From: Methylobacterium sp. B4
Lineage (GTDB): Bacteria > Pseudomonadota > Alphaproteobacteria > Rhizobiales > Beijerinckiaceae
NCBI RefSeq assembly: GCF_003201865.1
Contig: NZ_QJJJ01000001.1
Location: 620,001-684,000, forward strand
DNA length: 64,000 bases
Reading direction: 5' to 3'
How positions within the stretch are numbered: position 1 is the first letter of the stretch; each line of letters begins with the position of its first letter. Under the pieces are notes generated by a model. The model saw only the letters and a program-made list of their open reading frames with translations, was not told the origin of the DNA and did not search any database. Made by a program: the position numbers and the translations under genes. This document shows positions 1-11,854 of this stretch, one piece after another.

Positions 1-2507
<2,507 letters not shown>

Positions 2508-2537
2508 GCGGACCTCCCCTACCGCTCTTCCTCAAGT

Positions 2538-2573
2538 GGGGCCGCGGCGAAAGCTGCGGCCCCCTTTGTTTCT
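2538..2573 (+). terminator. Intrinsic terminator after infB
   Basis: An 11-bp stem, GGGGCCGCGGC paired with GCTGCGGCCCC (one G-U pair), closes on a GAAA tetraloop and is followed by CTTTGTTTCTT. It lies 31 bp after the infB stop, so it probably ends or attenuates infB transcription before rbfA. Confidence 0.85.
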
Positions 2574-2609
2574 TAGACGAGCCCCGCGGCTCAGCGACGT
2601 GATTAGCCG

Positions 2610-3047
2610 ATGGCCCAGAAGCAGACTCCCACCGGTCCCTCGCAGCGCCAGCAGCGCGTGGCCGAACTCGTGCGCCACGCCCTGGCCGAAGTGCTCCAGC
2701 GCGGTGACATCCAGGACCCGGTGCTCGGCTCGCACGTCGTCACCGTGCCGGAGGTGCGCATGTCGCCGGACCTCAAACTCGCGACCGCTTACGTCATGCC
2801 GCTCGGTGGGCAGGACGAAGCCCCGGTGATCGCGGCGCTGGAGCGGCACAGGAAGGTTCTGCGCCAGGAGGTTGCCCGGCGGGTGAACCTGAAATACGCC
2901 CCGGAACTGCGATTCCGCCGCGACGAAACCTTCGACGAGGCGGCCCGCATCGACCGGCTCCTGCGCAGCGAGAAGGTCCAGCGGGATCTCGAAAGCGCAC
3001 CGCGCGGGGACGACGAGGCCGAACCGGATTCGCCCTCGCGCGATTGA
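2610..3047 (+). CDS. rbfA: Ribosome-binding factor A
   Basis: RbfA is a small KH-fold protein that binds the 30S subunit and helps late 16S rRNA maturation, especially at low temperature. The 145-residue product has the family pattern: an N-terminal [18 protein letters not shown] helix, the segment [17 protein letters not shown], and a C-terminal [20 protein letters not shown] block, followed by a short acidic tail. Length is normal for the family. It lies between infB and truB in the conserved translation cluster but is separated from infB by a strong terminator hairpin, so it may need readthrough or its own promoter. Confidence 0.95.
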   Translation: MAQKQTPTGPSQRQQRVAELVRHALAEVLQRGDIQDPVLGSHVVTVPEVRMSPDLKLATAYVMPLGGQDEAPVIAALERHRKVLRQEVARRVNLKYAPELRFRRDETFDEAARIDRLLRSEKVQRDLESAPRGDDEAEPDSPSRD

Positions 3048-3150
3048 TCCCCATCAGGGCGCAGCCGCCGTGCCGCCCTCTCACCCCATGGGCCGCGTGA
3101 TGGCCCCCTGACGGGCAGAGTCCCTCAAAAACCCGTCGATCGAGGACAGG

Positions 3151-4176
3151 ATGCAGGACGAGATTTCTTCCGAGCGCGCCGTCGAGGCGCCGCAGGGACC
3201 GCACGGTGATGCGCGACGCGAGAACGCGCCGCGCAGCGGCCGCCGTCCCCCGCGCGGGCGGCCGCGTCACGACCGCCCGAAGAAGAACGACGTGAGCGGC
3301 TGGGTCGTGCTCGACAAGGGCGTCGGCATCACCTCGACACAGGCCGTCGCGGTGGTGAAGCGCCTCTTCAACGCCAAGAAGGCGGGCCATGCCGGCACGC
3401 TCGACCCACTGGCCTCCGGCATCCTGCCGATCGCGCTGGGTGAGGCCACCAAGACCGTTCCCTTCGTGATGGACGGTCGCAAGGCCTACCGGTTCGAGGT
3501 GAGTTGGGGCGTCGAGACCGACACCGACGATGCCGAGGGGCGCCCGGTCGCCACGAGCGATACCCGCCCGACCCGCGAGGCGGTCGAGGCCGCCCTCCCC
3601 TCCTTCGTCGGGGAGATCGAGCAGGTGCCGCCGCGCTTCTCCGCCATCAAGATCCAGGGTGAGCGCGCCTACGACCTCGCCCGCGACGGCGAGGTGGTGG
3701 AACTCGTCGCCCGCGCCGTGCGCATCGATCACCTCTCGGTCATCGAGCATAGCGGCGACCGCACGGTGATCGCTGCCGAGTGCGGCAAGGGCACCTATGT
3801 CCGCGCGCTCGCCCGAGACCTCGGGCGCATGCTCAGCTGCTACGGCCACGTCTCGGCCCTGCGGCGCACCCGCGTCGGTCCTTTCGAGGAGGCGGGCGCC
3901 TGCAGCATCGCGAATCTCGAGGAAAGCACGGAGTCGCACCTTCACCCGGTCGAGACCGCGCTGGACGAGGTTCCTTCGGTCGCCGTCAGCCGCGACATGG
4001 GCCTGCGCCTGATGCGCGGCCAACCCGTGATCCTGCGCGGCCACGACGCGCCGATGGAGGGCAAGGCCTACGCGACCTGCGGCGGGGTGCTCGTCGCCGT
4101 CGGCGACGTCGAGCGCGGCGAGCTGGTGCCACACCGCGTCTTCCATCTCGGCGGAACCGCTCAGCCGCGCAACTGA
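3151..4176 (+). CDS. truB: tRNA pseudouridine-55 synthase
   Basis: TruB isomerises U55 to pseudouridine in the T-loop of tRNAs. The catalytic Asp is in the motif AGHAGTLDPLASG, and the family segments YRFEVSWGVETDTDD and GTYVRALARDLG are present. A basic, disordered N-terminal extension of about 45 residues precedes the catalytic domain. The ATG follows an AGGACAGG Shine-Dalgarno-like stretch. In many alphaproteobacteria rpsO and pnp follow truB; here a chemoreceptor gene follows instead, after a hairpin. Confidence 0.95.
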   Translation: MQDEISSERAVEAPQGPHGDARRENAPRSGRRPPRGRPRHDRPKKNDVSGWVVLDKGVGITSTQAVAVVKRLFNAKKAGHAGTLDPLASGILPIALGEATKTVPFVMDGRKAYRFEVSWGVETDTDDAEGRPVATSDTRPTREAVEAALPSFVGEIEQVPPRFSAIKIQGERAYDLARDGEVVELVARAVRIDHLSVIEHSGDRTVIAAECGKGTYVRALARDLGRMLSCYGHVSALRRTRVGPFEEAGACSIANLEESTESHLHPVETALDEVPSVAVSRDMGLRLMRGQPVILRGHDAPMEGKAYATCGGVLVAVGDVERGELVPHRVFHLGGTAQPRN

Positions 4177-4263
4177 TCGTATATCACAGATGATCTGCGT
4201 ACAGGATCGTCTTTGGCAACAATAGCCGGCTTGATTTAACCCTCGATCAAGCTGCTTCTTCCT

Positions 4264-4299
4264 AGAAGCCCGCCATCCTCGACGGATCGGCGGGCTTCT
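4264..4299 (+). terminator. Hairpin between truB and chemoreceptor gene
   Basis: A perfect 11-bp inverted repeat, AGAAGCCCGCC / GGCGGGCTTCT, spans a 14-nt loop and is followed directly by TC and the ATG of the next gene. It resembles a terminator for the truB transcript, but the following U-run is short and is already the start codon region, so it could also act as structure over the ribosome-binding site of the chemoreceptor gene. Confidence 0.6.
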
Positions 4300-4301
4300 T
4301 C

Positions 4302-5981
4302 ATGCGTGTTTCCCTCGGACTCAAGCTGACGATCGTCGTGGGGTTGCTTGGCCTCATCGGCGCCGGCATCTCGGTCTTTGCCCTGCGGCAGGCCGCCGAG
4401 GAGCAGGTCCGCGCCGCGGTGACCGAGTCGTTTTGGAATGCCGGACTGCAGGCGCGGGGCCTCGCCCAGGCGATCGAGCACGCCGTGGTCCAGGCGGGTG
4501 CCGTCTACACCGCGGCGGATACGGCGGAGGCGCGGGAGCGCCTGGTGACCCTGCAGGCGGCGTTGGCCGAGGTGGAGGCCGGACGCGGGCCGTTCCTCGC
4601 GGCGATGGAGAGGCACCTTTCGCCCGAGCGCCGCCGCAAGATCGACCTCGGCGTCAAGGAGTTCATGGCCTACCAGACCGAAACGGCCGAACTCGGCCTG
4701 ACGGTGTCACCCCGCGCCGCCCTGATCCAGGCCGGCGACGAGGCGACGGTGAAGAATCGCGAGCGCATGGTCGCGGAGATCGGTGCGCTCGGGCGCGACG
4801 TGCTGGCGCGGCTCGACGGGCAGCGGGAGGCGGCGGCCGAGGCACAGCGGATCGCTTTCCTGACCCTGGTCGGCGCACCGGCCGCAGCCCTGGTTCTGGC
4901 GCTGCTTGCCGCCCTCTGGATCATCCGCACCCAGGTCCAGCGCCCGCTGCATCGCCTGAAGATCACGATGCAGGCGCTCACCGACGACCGCCTCGACGCG
5001 ACGGTGCCGTTCACGCATCGGCGCGACGAGATCGGGGAGATGGCCGGCGCCATCGCGCATTTCCGGGGTGCCCTGATCGAGAAGCGCAATCTCGATGGGG
5101 CCGCGCGGGAACGTCTCGCCGAGGACGGCGCCCGCGGGGCGCGCCTCGCCGCGGCCACCCGGGCCTTCGAGGAGGAGACCCAGCGCGTGGTCGCGAATCT
5201 CGCCGGTTCGGCCGAGGCCATGCGCTCGGCCGCCGACCGGCTTCGCGCGACCGCGACCGATACGACTCTACGGGCCGAGCAGGTGGCGGGCGCATCGGAT
5301 CAGTCGGCGCAGGTGGTGGATAGCATCGCGGGTGCCGCGGAGGAACTGTCGGGCTCCGCAAGGGCCATTGGCGAGCGCGTCCGGCACGCGAGCCGGATCA
5401 CCGAGACCGCCCTCGCCGACGCGCAAGGCCTGGAGAGCACGGTCGGAACCCTGTCCCGGGCGGCCGAGGAGGTCGGCGCCGTGGTGACGCTGATCCGCAC
5501 GGTCGCCGGCCAGACCAACCTTCTGGCGCTCAACGCGACCATCGAAGCGGCCCGCGCGGGCGAAGCGGGCCGTGGCTTCGCGGTGGTGGCGGGGGAGGTG
5601 AAGGCGCTCGCCGGCCAGACCGCGGCGGCCACCGACCGGATCGCGGCGCAGGTGGCGGCGATCCAGCTTGCCGCGGACGGTACGACCGGCGCCATCGGCG
5701 GGATCGGCCAGACCATCGCGCAGCTCAGCCTGATCGCCGCCGAAGTGGCGACGGCGGCCGAGCAGCAGGGTCAGGCCAGCCACGAGATCGCCCGCTCTAT
5801 CGCCGGCGCGGCGGCGGATGCCCGCACGGTTTCGGAAAGCATCACCGGCGTCCGAGCCGCGGCGGTCTCGAACGAGGCGCGCTCGGACGAGGTCCGCTCC
5901 GGCGCCGAGCGCGTCGGCGAGGGTAGCGCGATACTTCAGGCCGCCATCGGCACCTTCCTGGAGCGGGTGCACGCGGCATGA
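4302..5981 (+). CDS. Methyl-accepting chemotaxis protein (membrane-bound)
   Basis: This 559-residue chemoreceptor probably senses a periplasmic signal and controls a CheA/CheW array. It has an N-terminal membrane helix (about residues 8-27), a periplasmic helical sensor region, a second membrane helix (about 184-208), a HAMP domain, and the conserved signalling hairpin with [20 protein letters not shown] followed by [13 protein letters not shown]. The ligand cannot be predicted. The ATG sits two bases after a perfect hairpin and has no clear Shine-Dalgarno, but later in-frame starts would cut the first membrane helix, so this start is kept. No che genes are nearby. Confidence 0.9.
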   Translation: MRVSLGLKLTIVVGLLGLIGAGISVFALRQAAEEQVRAAVTESFWNAGLQARGLAQAIEHAVVQAGAVYTAADTAEARERLVTLQAALAEVEAGRGPFLAAMERHLSPERRRKIDLGVKEFMAYQTETAELGLTVSPRAALIQAGDEATVKNRERMVAEIGALGRDVLARLDGQREAAAEAQRIAFLTLVGAPAAALVLALLAALWIIRTQVQRPLHRLKITMQALTDDRLDATVPFTHRRDEIGEMAGAIAHFRGALIEKRNLDGAARERLAEDGARGARLAAATRAFEEETQRVVANLAGSAEAMRSAADRLRATATDTTLRAEQVAGASDQSAQVVDSIAGAAEELSGSARAIGERVRHASRITETALADAQGLESTVGTLSRAAEEVGAVVTLIRTVAGQTNLLALNATIEAARAGEAGRGFAVVAGEVKALAGQTAAATDRIAAQVAAIQLAADGTTGAIGGIGQTIAQLSLIAAEVATAAEQQGQASHEIARSIAGAAADARTVSESITGVRAAAVSNEARSDEVRSGAERVGEGSAILQAAIGTFLERVHAA

Positions 5982-6043
5982 GCCGCTGTGGGCGACGCAT
6001 TCGGATGGGTCGGACCCGCCTCGTAATGACGGACCCGTGGCGA

Positions 6044-7240
6044 TCAGCCGGAAACGGTCTGCGGAGATGATCCGGGCGCCGGCAGCGCCGTCTCGATGAG
6101 GCGCGCCCACAGCGAGGCGCCGTAGGGGATCGCCGCGTCGTTGAAGTCGTATTCTGGGTGATGCAGGCCGGCCGAGTCGCCGTTGCCCATGAAGATGTAG
6201 GCGCCGGGCCGGTGGGCGAGCATGTAGGCGAAATCCTCCGCCGCCATCATCGGCGCGACGTCACGCTCGACTTGCGCCTCGCCGACGACCTGTGCGGCGA
6301 CATCGGCCATGAACCTCGTCTCGGCCGGGTGGTTCTCGGTGGCCGGGTATCCGCTGGCGAGATCGACATCGGCCCGCGCGCCGAAGGCGGCGGCGACGTT
6401 CTCGGCGATGGCTTTCAGGCGCGTGCGCAGGAGGTCGCGCACGGCAGGCGCGAGGGCACGCATGGTGCCGCGCAGTCCGGCCGTCTGCGGCAGGACGTTG
6501 AAGGCCTCGCCCGCATCCACGGCGCAGACCGAGACCACGCCCGATTCGAGCGGATCGAGGGAGCGCGCGACGATGGATTGCAGGGCCACCACGATGTGGC
6601 TGGCGACGAGCACCGTATCGACCGACGCCTGGGGCATGGCCGCATGCCCACCCCTGCCCTCGATCAAAATCGTGAAGCGATCGGTCGAGGCCATGATCGG
6701 ACCGGGACGGATCGCGAAGGTGCCGAGTTCCTGGCCCGGGACGTTGTGCAGCCCGTAGACCGCCTCGACGCCGAAGCGCTCCATCATCCCGTCCTGCACC
6801 ATCGCCTCGCCGCCGCCGCCGCCTTCCTCGGCCGGCTGGAAGATCAGTACCGCGCTCCCATCGAAATCGCGGGTCTCGGCGAGGTAGCGGGCGGCGCCGA
6901 GCAGCATGGCGGTGTGGCCGTCATGACCGCAAGCGTGCATCCGCCCGGGCGCCTGCGAGCGGTAGGGAAGGTCGCGGACCTCCTGGATCGGCAGGGCGTC
7001 CATGTCGGCCCGCAGGCCGATGGCGCGGTTGGAGCCGTGCGAGCGGCCCCGGATCACGCCGACGACCCCGGTGCGGCCGATGCCGGTGGCGACCTCGTCG
7101 CAGCCGAACGCCCGCAGCTTCTCCGCCACGAAGGCGGCGGTGCGGTGCACGTCGTATTGCAGCTCGGGATGCGCGTGGAGATCGTGCCGCCAAGCGGTGA
7201 CCTCGTCGGCGAATGCGGCGATGCGGTCGATGACGGGCAT
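6044..7240 (-). CDS. M20 family amidohydrolase/peptidase (hippurate hydrolase type)
   Basis: A 398-residue metallohydrolase of the M20D group, which removes acyl groups from N-acyl amino acids such as hippurate or acts on related amides. Metal-site motifs are visible: HACGHDGHTA in the first third, the QPAEEGGGGG segment with the catalytic Glu, a GRGGHAAMPQ dimerisation-domain motif, and a C-terminal GLHHPEYDF motif. Length fits the family. It converges on the chemoreceptor gene to its left and reads away from the copper operon's regulator on the same strand. Substrate specificity cannot be judged from sequence alone. Confidence 0.9.
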   Translation of the reverse strand: MPVIDRIAAFADEVTAWRHDLHAHPELQYDVHRTAAFVAEKLRAFGCDEVATGIGRTGVVGVIRGRSHGSNRAIGLRADMDALPIQEVRDLPYRSQAPGRMHACGHDGHTAMLLGAARYLAETRDFDGSAVLIFQPAEEGGGGGEAMVQDGMMERFGVEAVYGLHNVPGQELGTFAIRPGPIMASTDRFTILIEGRGGHAAMPQASVDTVLVASHIVVALQSIVARSLDPLESGVVSVCAVDAGEAFNVLPQTAGLRGTMRALAPAVRDLLRTRLKAIAENVAAAFGARADVDLASGYPATENHPAETRFMADVAAQVVGEAQVERDVAPMMAAEDFAYMLAHRPGAYIFMGNGDSAGLHHPEYDFNDAAIPYGASLWARLIETALPAPGSSPQTVSG

Positions 7241-7381
7241 GGACCCAACCTTTCCGGATCAGACGAGATCCGATCGCGCCGCGACGCCGATCCCGGCCTC
7301 GCTCGGGGACCGGTCCCAGCAAGCAGAAGGCCAACGGCGGGTCAACGGCCAAGCTTCGATCGCCGCACAGCCGTCGCGGCG

Positions 7382-7810
7382 TCAGTCTCGACCGGGAACC
7401 GCTCCGGCCAGATCGTCGAGGATCGGGCAGTCCGGGCGCTCGTCCCCGCAGCAGCGTTCGGCCAAGTGTTCGAGGGTGCGGGCCATCGCCTCCAGCTCGG
7501 CGATGCGGCGACGCAGGTCCCCCACGTGGCCGAGTGCCACGCTCTTCACCGCGGCGCTCGCGCGGGAGCGATCCTGCCACAGGCCGAGCAGTTCGGCGAT
7601 CTCCCGCATGGAGAAGCCGAGATCGCGGGCGCGGCGCACGAAGCGGAGCGCGTGGAGATCGGCCTCGCCGTAGAGGCGGTACCCCGACGCCGTCCGCTCC
7701 GCCGGACCGAGCAGGCCGGTCTCCTCGTAGTAGCGGATCATCTTGGCCGAGACGCCCGTGGCCCGGGCGGCCTCGCCGATGGTGGCAGCTCGGGCGGTAG
7801 GCTCGTTCAT
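7382..7810 (-). CDS. cueR: CueR-type copper-responsive MerR regulator
   Basis: A 142-residue MerR-family activator. The N-terminal winged helix ([25 protein letters not shown]) is followed by a dimerisation coiled coil and a C-terminal loop with Cys120 and Cys128 in a [12 protein letters not shown] segment. The C-x7-C spacing is the Cu(I)/Ag(I) site of CueR. The ATG overlaps the copA stop codon (ATGA), so cueR is co-transcribed with copA and is probably autoregulated through the operator upstream of copA. This differs from Escherichia coli, where cueR and copA are separate. Confidence 0.92.
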   Translation of the reverse strand: MNEPTARAATIGEAARATGVSAKMIRYYEETGLLGPAERTASGYRLYGEADLHALRFVRRARDLGFSMREIAELLGLWQDRSRASAAVKSVALGHVGDLRRRIAELEAMARTLEHLAERCCGDERPDCPILDDLAGAVPGRD

Positions 7811-10305
7811 GCGCTGCCCCCCGCCCGGCGAAGGCGCAGGGCGTTGCCGACGACGAAGACGCTCGAGAGCGCCATCGCCCCCGCCCCCAGCACCGGCGAG
7901 AGCAGCGGCCCGCCGAACAGGGCGAGCCCGCCCGCCGCGACGGGGATCAGGGCCGCGTTGTAGGCAAAGGCCCAGAACAGATTCTGGCGGATGTTGGCGA
8001 GCGTGGCCCGCGACAACTCCACCGCCTCGACCAGACCGCTCAGCGCGCCCGACATCAGCACCACGTCGGCGCTCTCGACCGCGATGTCGGTGCCCGTGCC
8101 GATAGCGATGCCGATATCGGCCTCGGCCAGGGCGGGCGCGTCGTTGATGCCGTCCCCGACGAAGGCGACCGGACCGTGGGCCGCGCGCAGTCGGCGCAGG
8201 GCCGCCACCTTGTCCTCGGGCAGGATCTCGGCCTCGACCTCGGTGATCCCGAGGGTGCGGGCGACCGCCTCGGCGGTGGCGCGCGCGTCCCCCGTCAGCA
8301 TGGCGACCGTGAGACCGCGGGCGCGCAGGGCATCCAGCGCCGCCCTCGCCTCCGGTTTGACCGGATCGGCCACCGCGATGAGTGCGGCGAGCCGGCCGTC
8401 GAGAGCAACCAAGATCGGGCTTTTGCCCTCGGATGCGAGGCGGGCCGCCTCGCCTTCGAGGGAGGCGGTCGCGATGCCGAGCCGCTCCATGTAGCGCCGG
8501 TTGCCGAGCGCGACCGTCTGTCCGCCGACTCGCGCCGCGACGCCGTGACCGGGCAGCGCCTCGAAGGCGTCCGCCTCGGGAACGCGTCCGGCCTCCCGCG
8601 CCGCCTCGGTGACGGCGCGCGCCACCGGATGCTCGGAGCGGGCCTCGACCGCACCGGCCAGCGCCAGCATCGTCTCTCGCGAGACGCCGGGCGCGGTGAC
8701 CAGATCGGTCAGGCGCGGCCGGCCCTCGGTGAGGGTTCCGGTCTTGTCGAGGGCGATGACCCGGGCGTCCCGCAGTCCCTGGAGTGCCGCGCCCTGGCGG
8801 AACAGCACGCCGCGCTCCGCCGCCCGGCCTGTGCCGACCATGATCGAGACCGGCGTCGCGAGCCCCATGGCGCAGGGGCAGGCGATGATGAGGACGGTGA
8901 TCGCCGCGACCAGGGCGTGGCCGAGGCTCGGCGCCGGCCCGAAGGCGAGCCAAGCCAGGAAGGTCACCGCAGCCACCGCCATGACGGCCGGCACGAACCA
9001 CAGCGTCACCCGATCGACCAGCGCCTGGATCGGCAGCTTGCCGCCCTGCGCCTCCTCGACCATGCGTACGATCCGCGCGAGCGCGGTGTCGGCCCCGGTG
9101 CGCTCGACGGTCAGGTCGAAGCTGCCGGTGGTGTTGAGCGTGCCGCCGATGACGGGCGCGCCCAGAGCCTTCTCCACCGGTACGGGTTCCCCGGTGATCA
9201 TACTCTCGTCGACGAAGGAGGCACCCGCGCTCACGGTGCCGTCCGCGGGGATGCGCTCGCCCGGCCGCACCCGCACCCGGTCGCCGAGCCGCAGTTCCGC
9301 GACCGGCACCTCGCGCTCGCCCGCCTCCGAGACGAGCCGGGCGGTCCTGGGCGAGAGGTCGATGAGCCTGGCGATCGCGGCACCGGCCCGACCTCGGGCG
9401 CGCGCCTCCAGCAGGCGCCCGAGCAGGATCAGGGTGACGATGAGGACGCTCGCCTCGAAGTAGAGATGCGCCGCGCCCGTAGGCAGCAGCGAGGCGGCGG
9501 CGGTGGAGACCAGGGAGTAGAGGTAGGCGGCTCCCGCGCCCAGCGCCACGAGCGCGTTCATGTCGGGATGGAGGCGCAGCAGGTTCGGGATACCGATGCG
9601 GAAGAAGCGGCGGCCCGGCCCCGCCAGCACGAGCGTGGCCAGGACCGCCTGCAGCCACGCCAGCGCGCTCCCGCCGATCCGGTGCGTCACCGCCTCGTGG
9701 AAGCCCGGCACCATGTGCCCGCCCATGTCGAGGACGACGACGGGGGCGGAGAGCAGCGCGGCCACGATGAGGTCTCGGCGCAGGGCCGCAGCCTCCCGCT
9801 CCTGCCGGTCCGTCGGCCTCGCCTCGGAGCTTGAATCGAGCGGGTGCGCCTCGTAGCCCGCCGCCCGCACCGCCGCCTCGACGGCGCTCCAGGAGACGGC
9901 GCCGGCCGGATGGCGCAGCTCGGCCCGGCCCGTGGCGAAGTTGACGCTGGCCGACAAGACTCCGGGCAAGGCAGCGAGCGCCCGCTCGACGCGACCGACG
10001 CAGGAGGCGCAGCTCATGCCCTCGACCGCGACGACGGTGATTGCCTCGGGCACCTCGTAGCCCGCCTCGCGGATCGCCTTCACGGCTTGAGCCGGCGGCG
10101 TTCCCTCCGGCAATACGAGGCTCGCGCGGCCGGTGGCGAGGTTGACTGCAACGTCCGTCGCGCCGGGCAAGGCGGCGAGCGCCCGCTCGACGCGGCCGCT
10201 ACAGGAAGCGCAGCTCATGCCTTCGACGGGCAGAATCAGCCGGATCCCGGCGGGCTCCGAGGCGGCCGGCGGTGGCAGGATGAGATGGTCCGCGAAAGGT
10301 TTCAT
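7807..10305 (-). CDS. copA: Copper-exporting P1B-type ATPase
   Basis: An 832-residue inner-membrane pump that exports Cu(I) using ATP. Two N-terminal heavy-metal-associated domains each carry GMSCASC (Cys32/35 and Cys99/102). Then come the membrane helices, the transport motif CPC in [11 protein letters not shown] (about residue 475), the phosphorylation motif DKTGTLTEG (about 518) and the hinge [10 protein letters not shown] near the C-terminus. The order and length fit CopA. The ATG has a GAGG Shine-Dalgarno. A CueR-type promoter lies immediately upstream, and the gene overlaps cueR at its end. No copper chaperone gene is visible here. Confidence 0.95.
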   Translation of the reverse strand: MKPFADHLILPPPAASEPAGIRLILPVEGMSCASCSGRVERALAALPGATDVAVNLATGRASLVLPEGTPPAQAVKAIREAGYEVPEAITVVAVEGMSCASCVGRVERALAALPGVLSASVNFATGRAELRHPAGAVSWSAVEAAVRAAGYEAHPLDSSSEARPTDRQEREAAALRRDLIVAALLSAPVVVLDMGGHMVPGFHEAVTHRIGGSALAWLQAVLATLVLAGPGRRFFRIGIPNLLRLHPDMNALVALGAGAAYLYSLVSTAAASLLPTGAAHLYFEASVLIVTLILLGRLLEARARGRAGAAIARLIDLSPRTARLVSEAGEREVPVAELRLGDRVRVRPGERIPADGTVSAGASFVDESMITGEPVPVEKALGAPVIGGTLNTTGSFDLTVERTGADTALARIVRMVEEAQGGKLPIQALVDRVTLWFVPAVMAVAAVTFLAWLAFGPAPSLGHALVAAITVLIIACPCAMGLATPVSIMVGTGRAAERGVLFRQGAALQGLRDARVIALDKTGTLTEGRPRLTDLVTAPGVSRETMLALAGAVEARSEHPVARAVTEAAREAGRVPEADAFEALPGHGVAARVGGQTVALGNRRYMERLGIATASLEGEAARLASEGKSPILVALDGRLAALIAVADPVKPEARAALDALRARGLTVAMLTGDARATAEAVARTLGITEVEAEILPEDKVAALRRLRAAHGPVAFVGDGINDAPALAEADIGIAIGTGTDIAVESADVVLMSGALSGLVEAVELSRATLANIRQNLFWAFAYNAALIPVAAGGLALFGGPLLSPVLGAGAMALSSVFVVGNALRLRRAGGSA

Positions 10306-10312
10306 GCCGCCT

Positions 10313-10343
10313 CAGATGGAGCTTCCCATCATGGGAAGGTCAA
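10313..10343 (-). promoter_or_regulatory. CueR operator/promoter of copA-cueR
   Basis: On the minus strand a TTGACC -35 element (10343-10338) overlaps a perfect 17-bp palindrome, CTTCCCATGATGGGAAG (10338-10322), the dyad expected for CueR. A 19-bp spacer, typical of MerR-family promoters, would place the -10 at 10318-10313 (CATCTG, a weak match). The element closely resembles the E. coli copA promoter core, TTGACCTT...GGAAGG. Confidence 0.85.
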
Positions 10344-10543
10344 GGCCCGGTCGAAGGTGGCTACGCGCGGACCTCTTCCGGCACCACGTGTGCGCAGCAG
10401 AGACGGGTCGCGATGTGGGCCTGCCTCACAGCGGAGTTGCCGTTCCTGGCGATCCTCTCGGCTCGCGTTGTTGGAAAGTCGGCCTTGTTGTCGCAACCGA
10501 CGCGGGAGGGCACTGTTCGCCTTCGCGCAGACAGCTGTAACGG

Positions 10544-11839
10544 TCACTCCACCACGCTGGGCAGCTCGACCGCCGGTCTTTGGGCCGAGTCGAGGCGATG
10601 CTCGGGCAGGCTCACCCGCACGGTCGTGCCTCGGCCCGGCTCGCTCTCGATGATGAGCTTGCCCCGGTGCCGGTTGAGCGTGTGCTTGACGATGGCGAGC
10701 CCGAGCCCGGTTCCGCCCTGCTGGCGGCTCGATGCCGTATCGACCCGGTAGAAGCGCTCGGTGAGCCGGGGAATATGCTCCGCGGCGATGCCCGGCCCCT
10801 CGTCGCGGACCTGCAGCTCGATGCGGACCGGGCGCCCGTCCGGCGATTCGACGCGGTGGAGCGAGAGCGCGACCACGCCGCCGCTGGCGCCGTATTTCAG
10901 CGCGTTCTCGACCAGATTCTCGATGACGCGCAGGAGTTCGTCCCGGTCGCCGAGCACCGGCAGCGGCATGTCCGGCCGCTCGACCGTGATCTCGACGCCG
11001 CGCTCGCGGGCAAGAGGAGCGTGCATGTCGACCATCTGCCGGGCGAGCCGGCCGAGATCGAGCGCCTTGGTCGGGGCGACATGCTCGTGCAGCTCGATGC
11101 GCGAGAGCGAGAGCAAGTCGTCGATGAGTCGCGTCATGCGCTGGGCCTGGGTACGCATGATCCCGAGGAACCGCTCGCGCGCGCCCGCATCCTCGCGGGC
11201 GGGCCCCTGAAGCGTCTCGATGAAGCCGAGCAGGGCGGCCAGCGGCGTGCGCAGCTCGTGGCTCGCATTGGCGACGAAATCGACCCGCATCGTCTCAAGG
11301 CGCCGAGCCTCGGTCAGGTCGCGCAGGAACAGCACCACGTTGGCCTCGCCGCCGCCGGGATGGTCCGGCATCGGCAGGGCGCCGATCTGCACCTCGAAGG
11401 CGCGCTCGGTCGGCACGCGGGTGGCGTACTCGGTCCTCACGGGATTGCCGCTGCGCAGCACCTCCTCGATGCCGTCGAGCACGTCGGGGGCACGCAGCGA
11501 GAACGAGAGCGGATGGCGCAGCTTGAGCCCCGGCAGGAGCCGCCGGGCCGCCGGGTTGGCCTCGATCACCACCACGCGCCGGTCGACCAAGATGACCGGA
11601 TCGGGGATGTTGGCGAGCAGGGCCTCGGCGACGGCGTAGCGCTGGGGCGTCTCCGTCTCCCGCGGCTGCAGGTTCGGCGCGCGCCCGCTGCGCCCCAGGA
11701 GGCTGCCGACGAGCAGGGCCAGGGCAGCGGAGATCATCAGCGCCATGTCGACGGTCCCGCCGACTGCTTCCGCGAAGACGATCACGGCGACCGCCACCGT
11801 CGCGCCGAGCCACGCGGGACGGGCCGGATTCATCGGCAT
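10544..11839 (-). CDS. phoR: PhoR-like membrane sensor histidine kinase
   Basis: A 431-residue sensor kinase with two N-terminal membrane helices (within about residues 10-50), a PAS domain, a HisKA domain with the phosphoacceptor His in VANASHELRTPLAAL (about residue 195), and an HATPase domain with NALKYG, DEGPGI and GGTGLGLAIVKH boxes. This architecture matches PhoR, the phosphate-starvation kinase that acts with the Pst transporter and PhoB, but none of those partners is in view, so the symbol is a family-level guess. ATG codons at 11839 and 11833 are both possible starts. It follows the UPF0104 gene after 15 bp and may share its transcript. Confidence 0.8.
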   Translation of the reverse strand: MPMNPARPAWLGATVAVAVIVFAEAVGGTVDMALMISAALALLVGSLLGRSGRAPNLQPRETETPQRYAVAEALLANIPDPVILVDRRVVVIEANPAARRLLPGLKLRHPLSFSLRAPDVLDGIEEVLRSGNPVRTEYATRVPTERAFEVQIGALPMPDHPGGGEANVVLFLRDLTEARRLETMRVDFVANASHELRTPLAALLGFIETLQGPAREDAGARERFLGIMRTQAQRMTRLIDDLLSLSRIELHEHVAPTKALDLGRLARQMVDMHAPLARERGVEITVERPDMPLPVLGDRDELLRVIENLVENALKYGASGGVVALSLHRVESPDGRPVRIELQVRDEGPGIAAEHIPRLTERFYRVDTASSRQQGGTGLGLAIVKHTLNRHRGKLIIESEPGRGTTVRVSLPEHRLDSAQRPAVELPSVVE

Positions 11840-11854
11840 GGGTCTACCGGCCCG

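Noticed and set aside
4230..4251. CTTGAT...ATCAAG inverted repeat upstream of the chemoreceptor gene as an FNR/FixK box
   Set aside because: The spacing between half-sites is 10 nt rather than the 4 nt needed for FNR-type dimers.
6158..7963. 601-codon open frame on the plus strand opposite the M20 and cueR genes
   Set aside because: It is antisense to well-supported genes with clear motifs, has Arg/Gly/His-rich shadow composition and matches no family. Long antisense frames are normal at this GC content.
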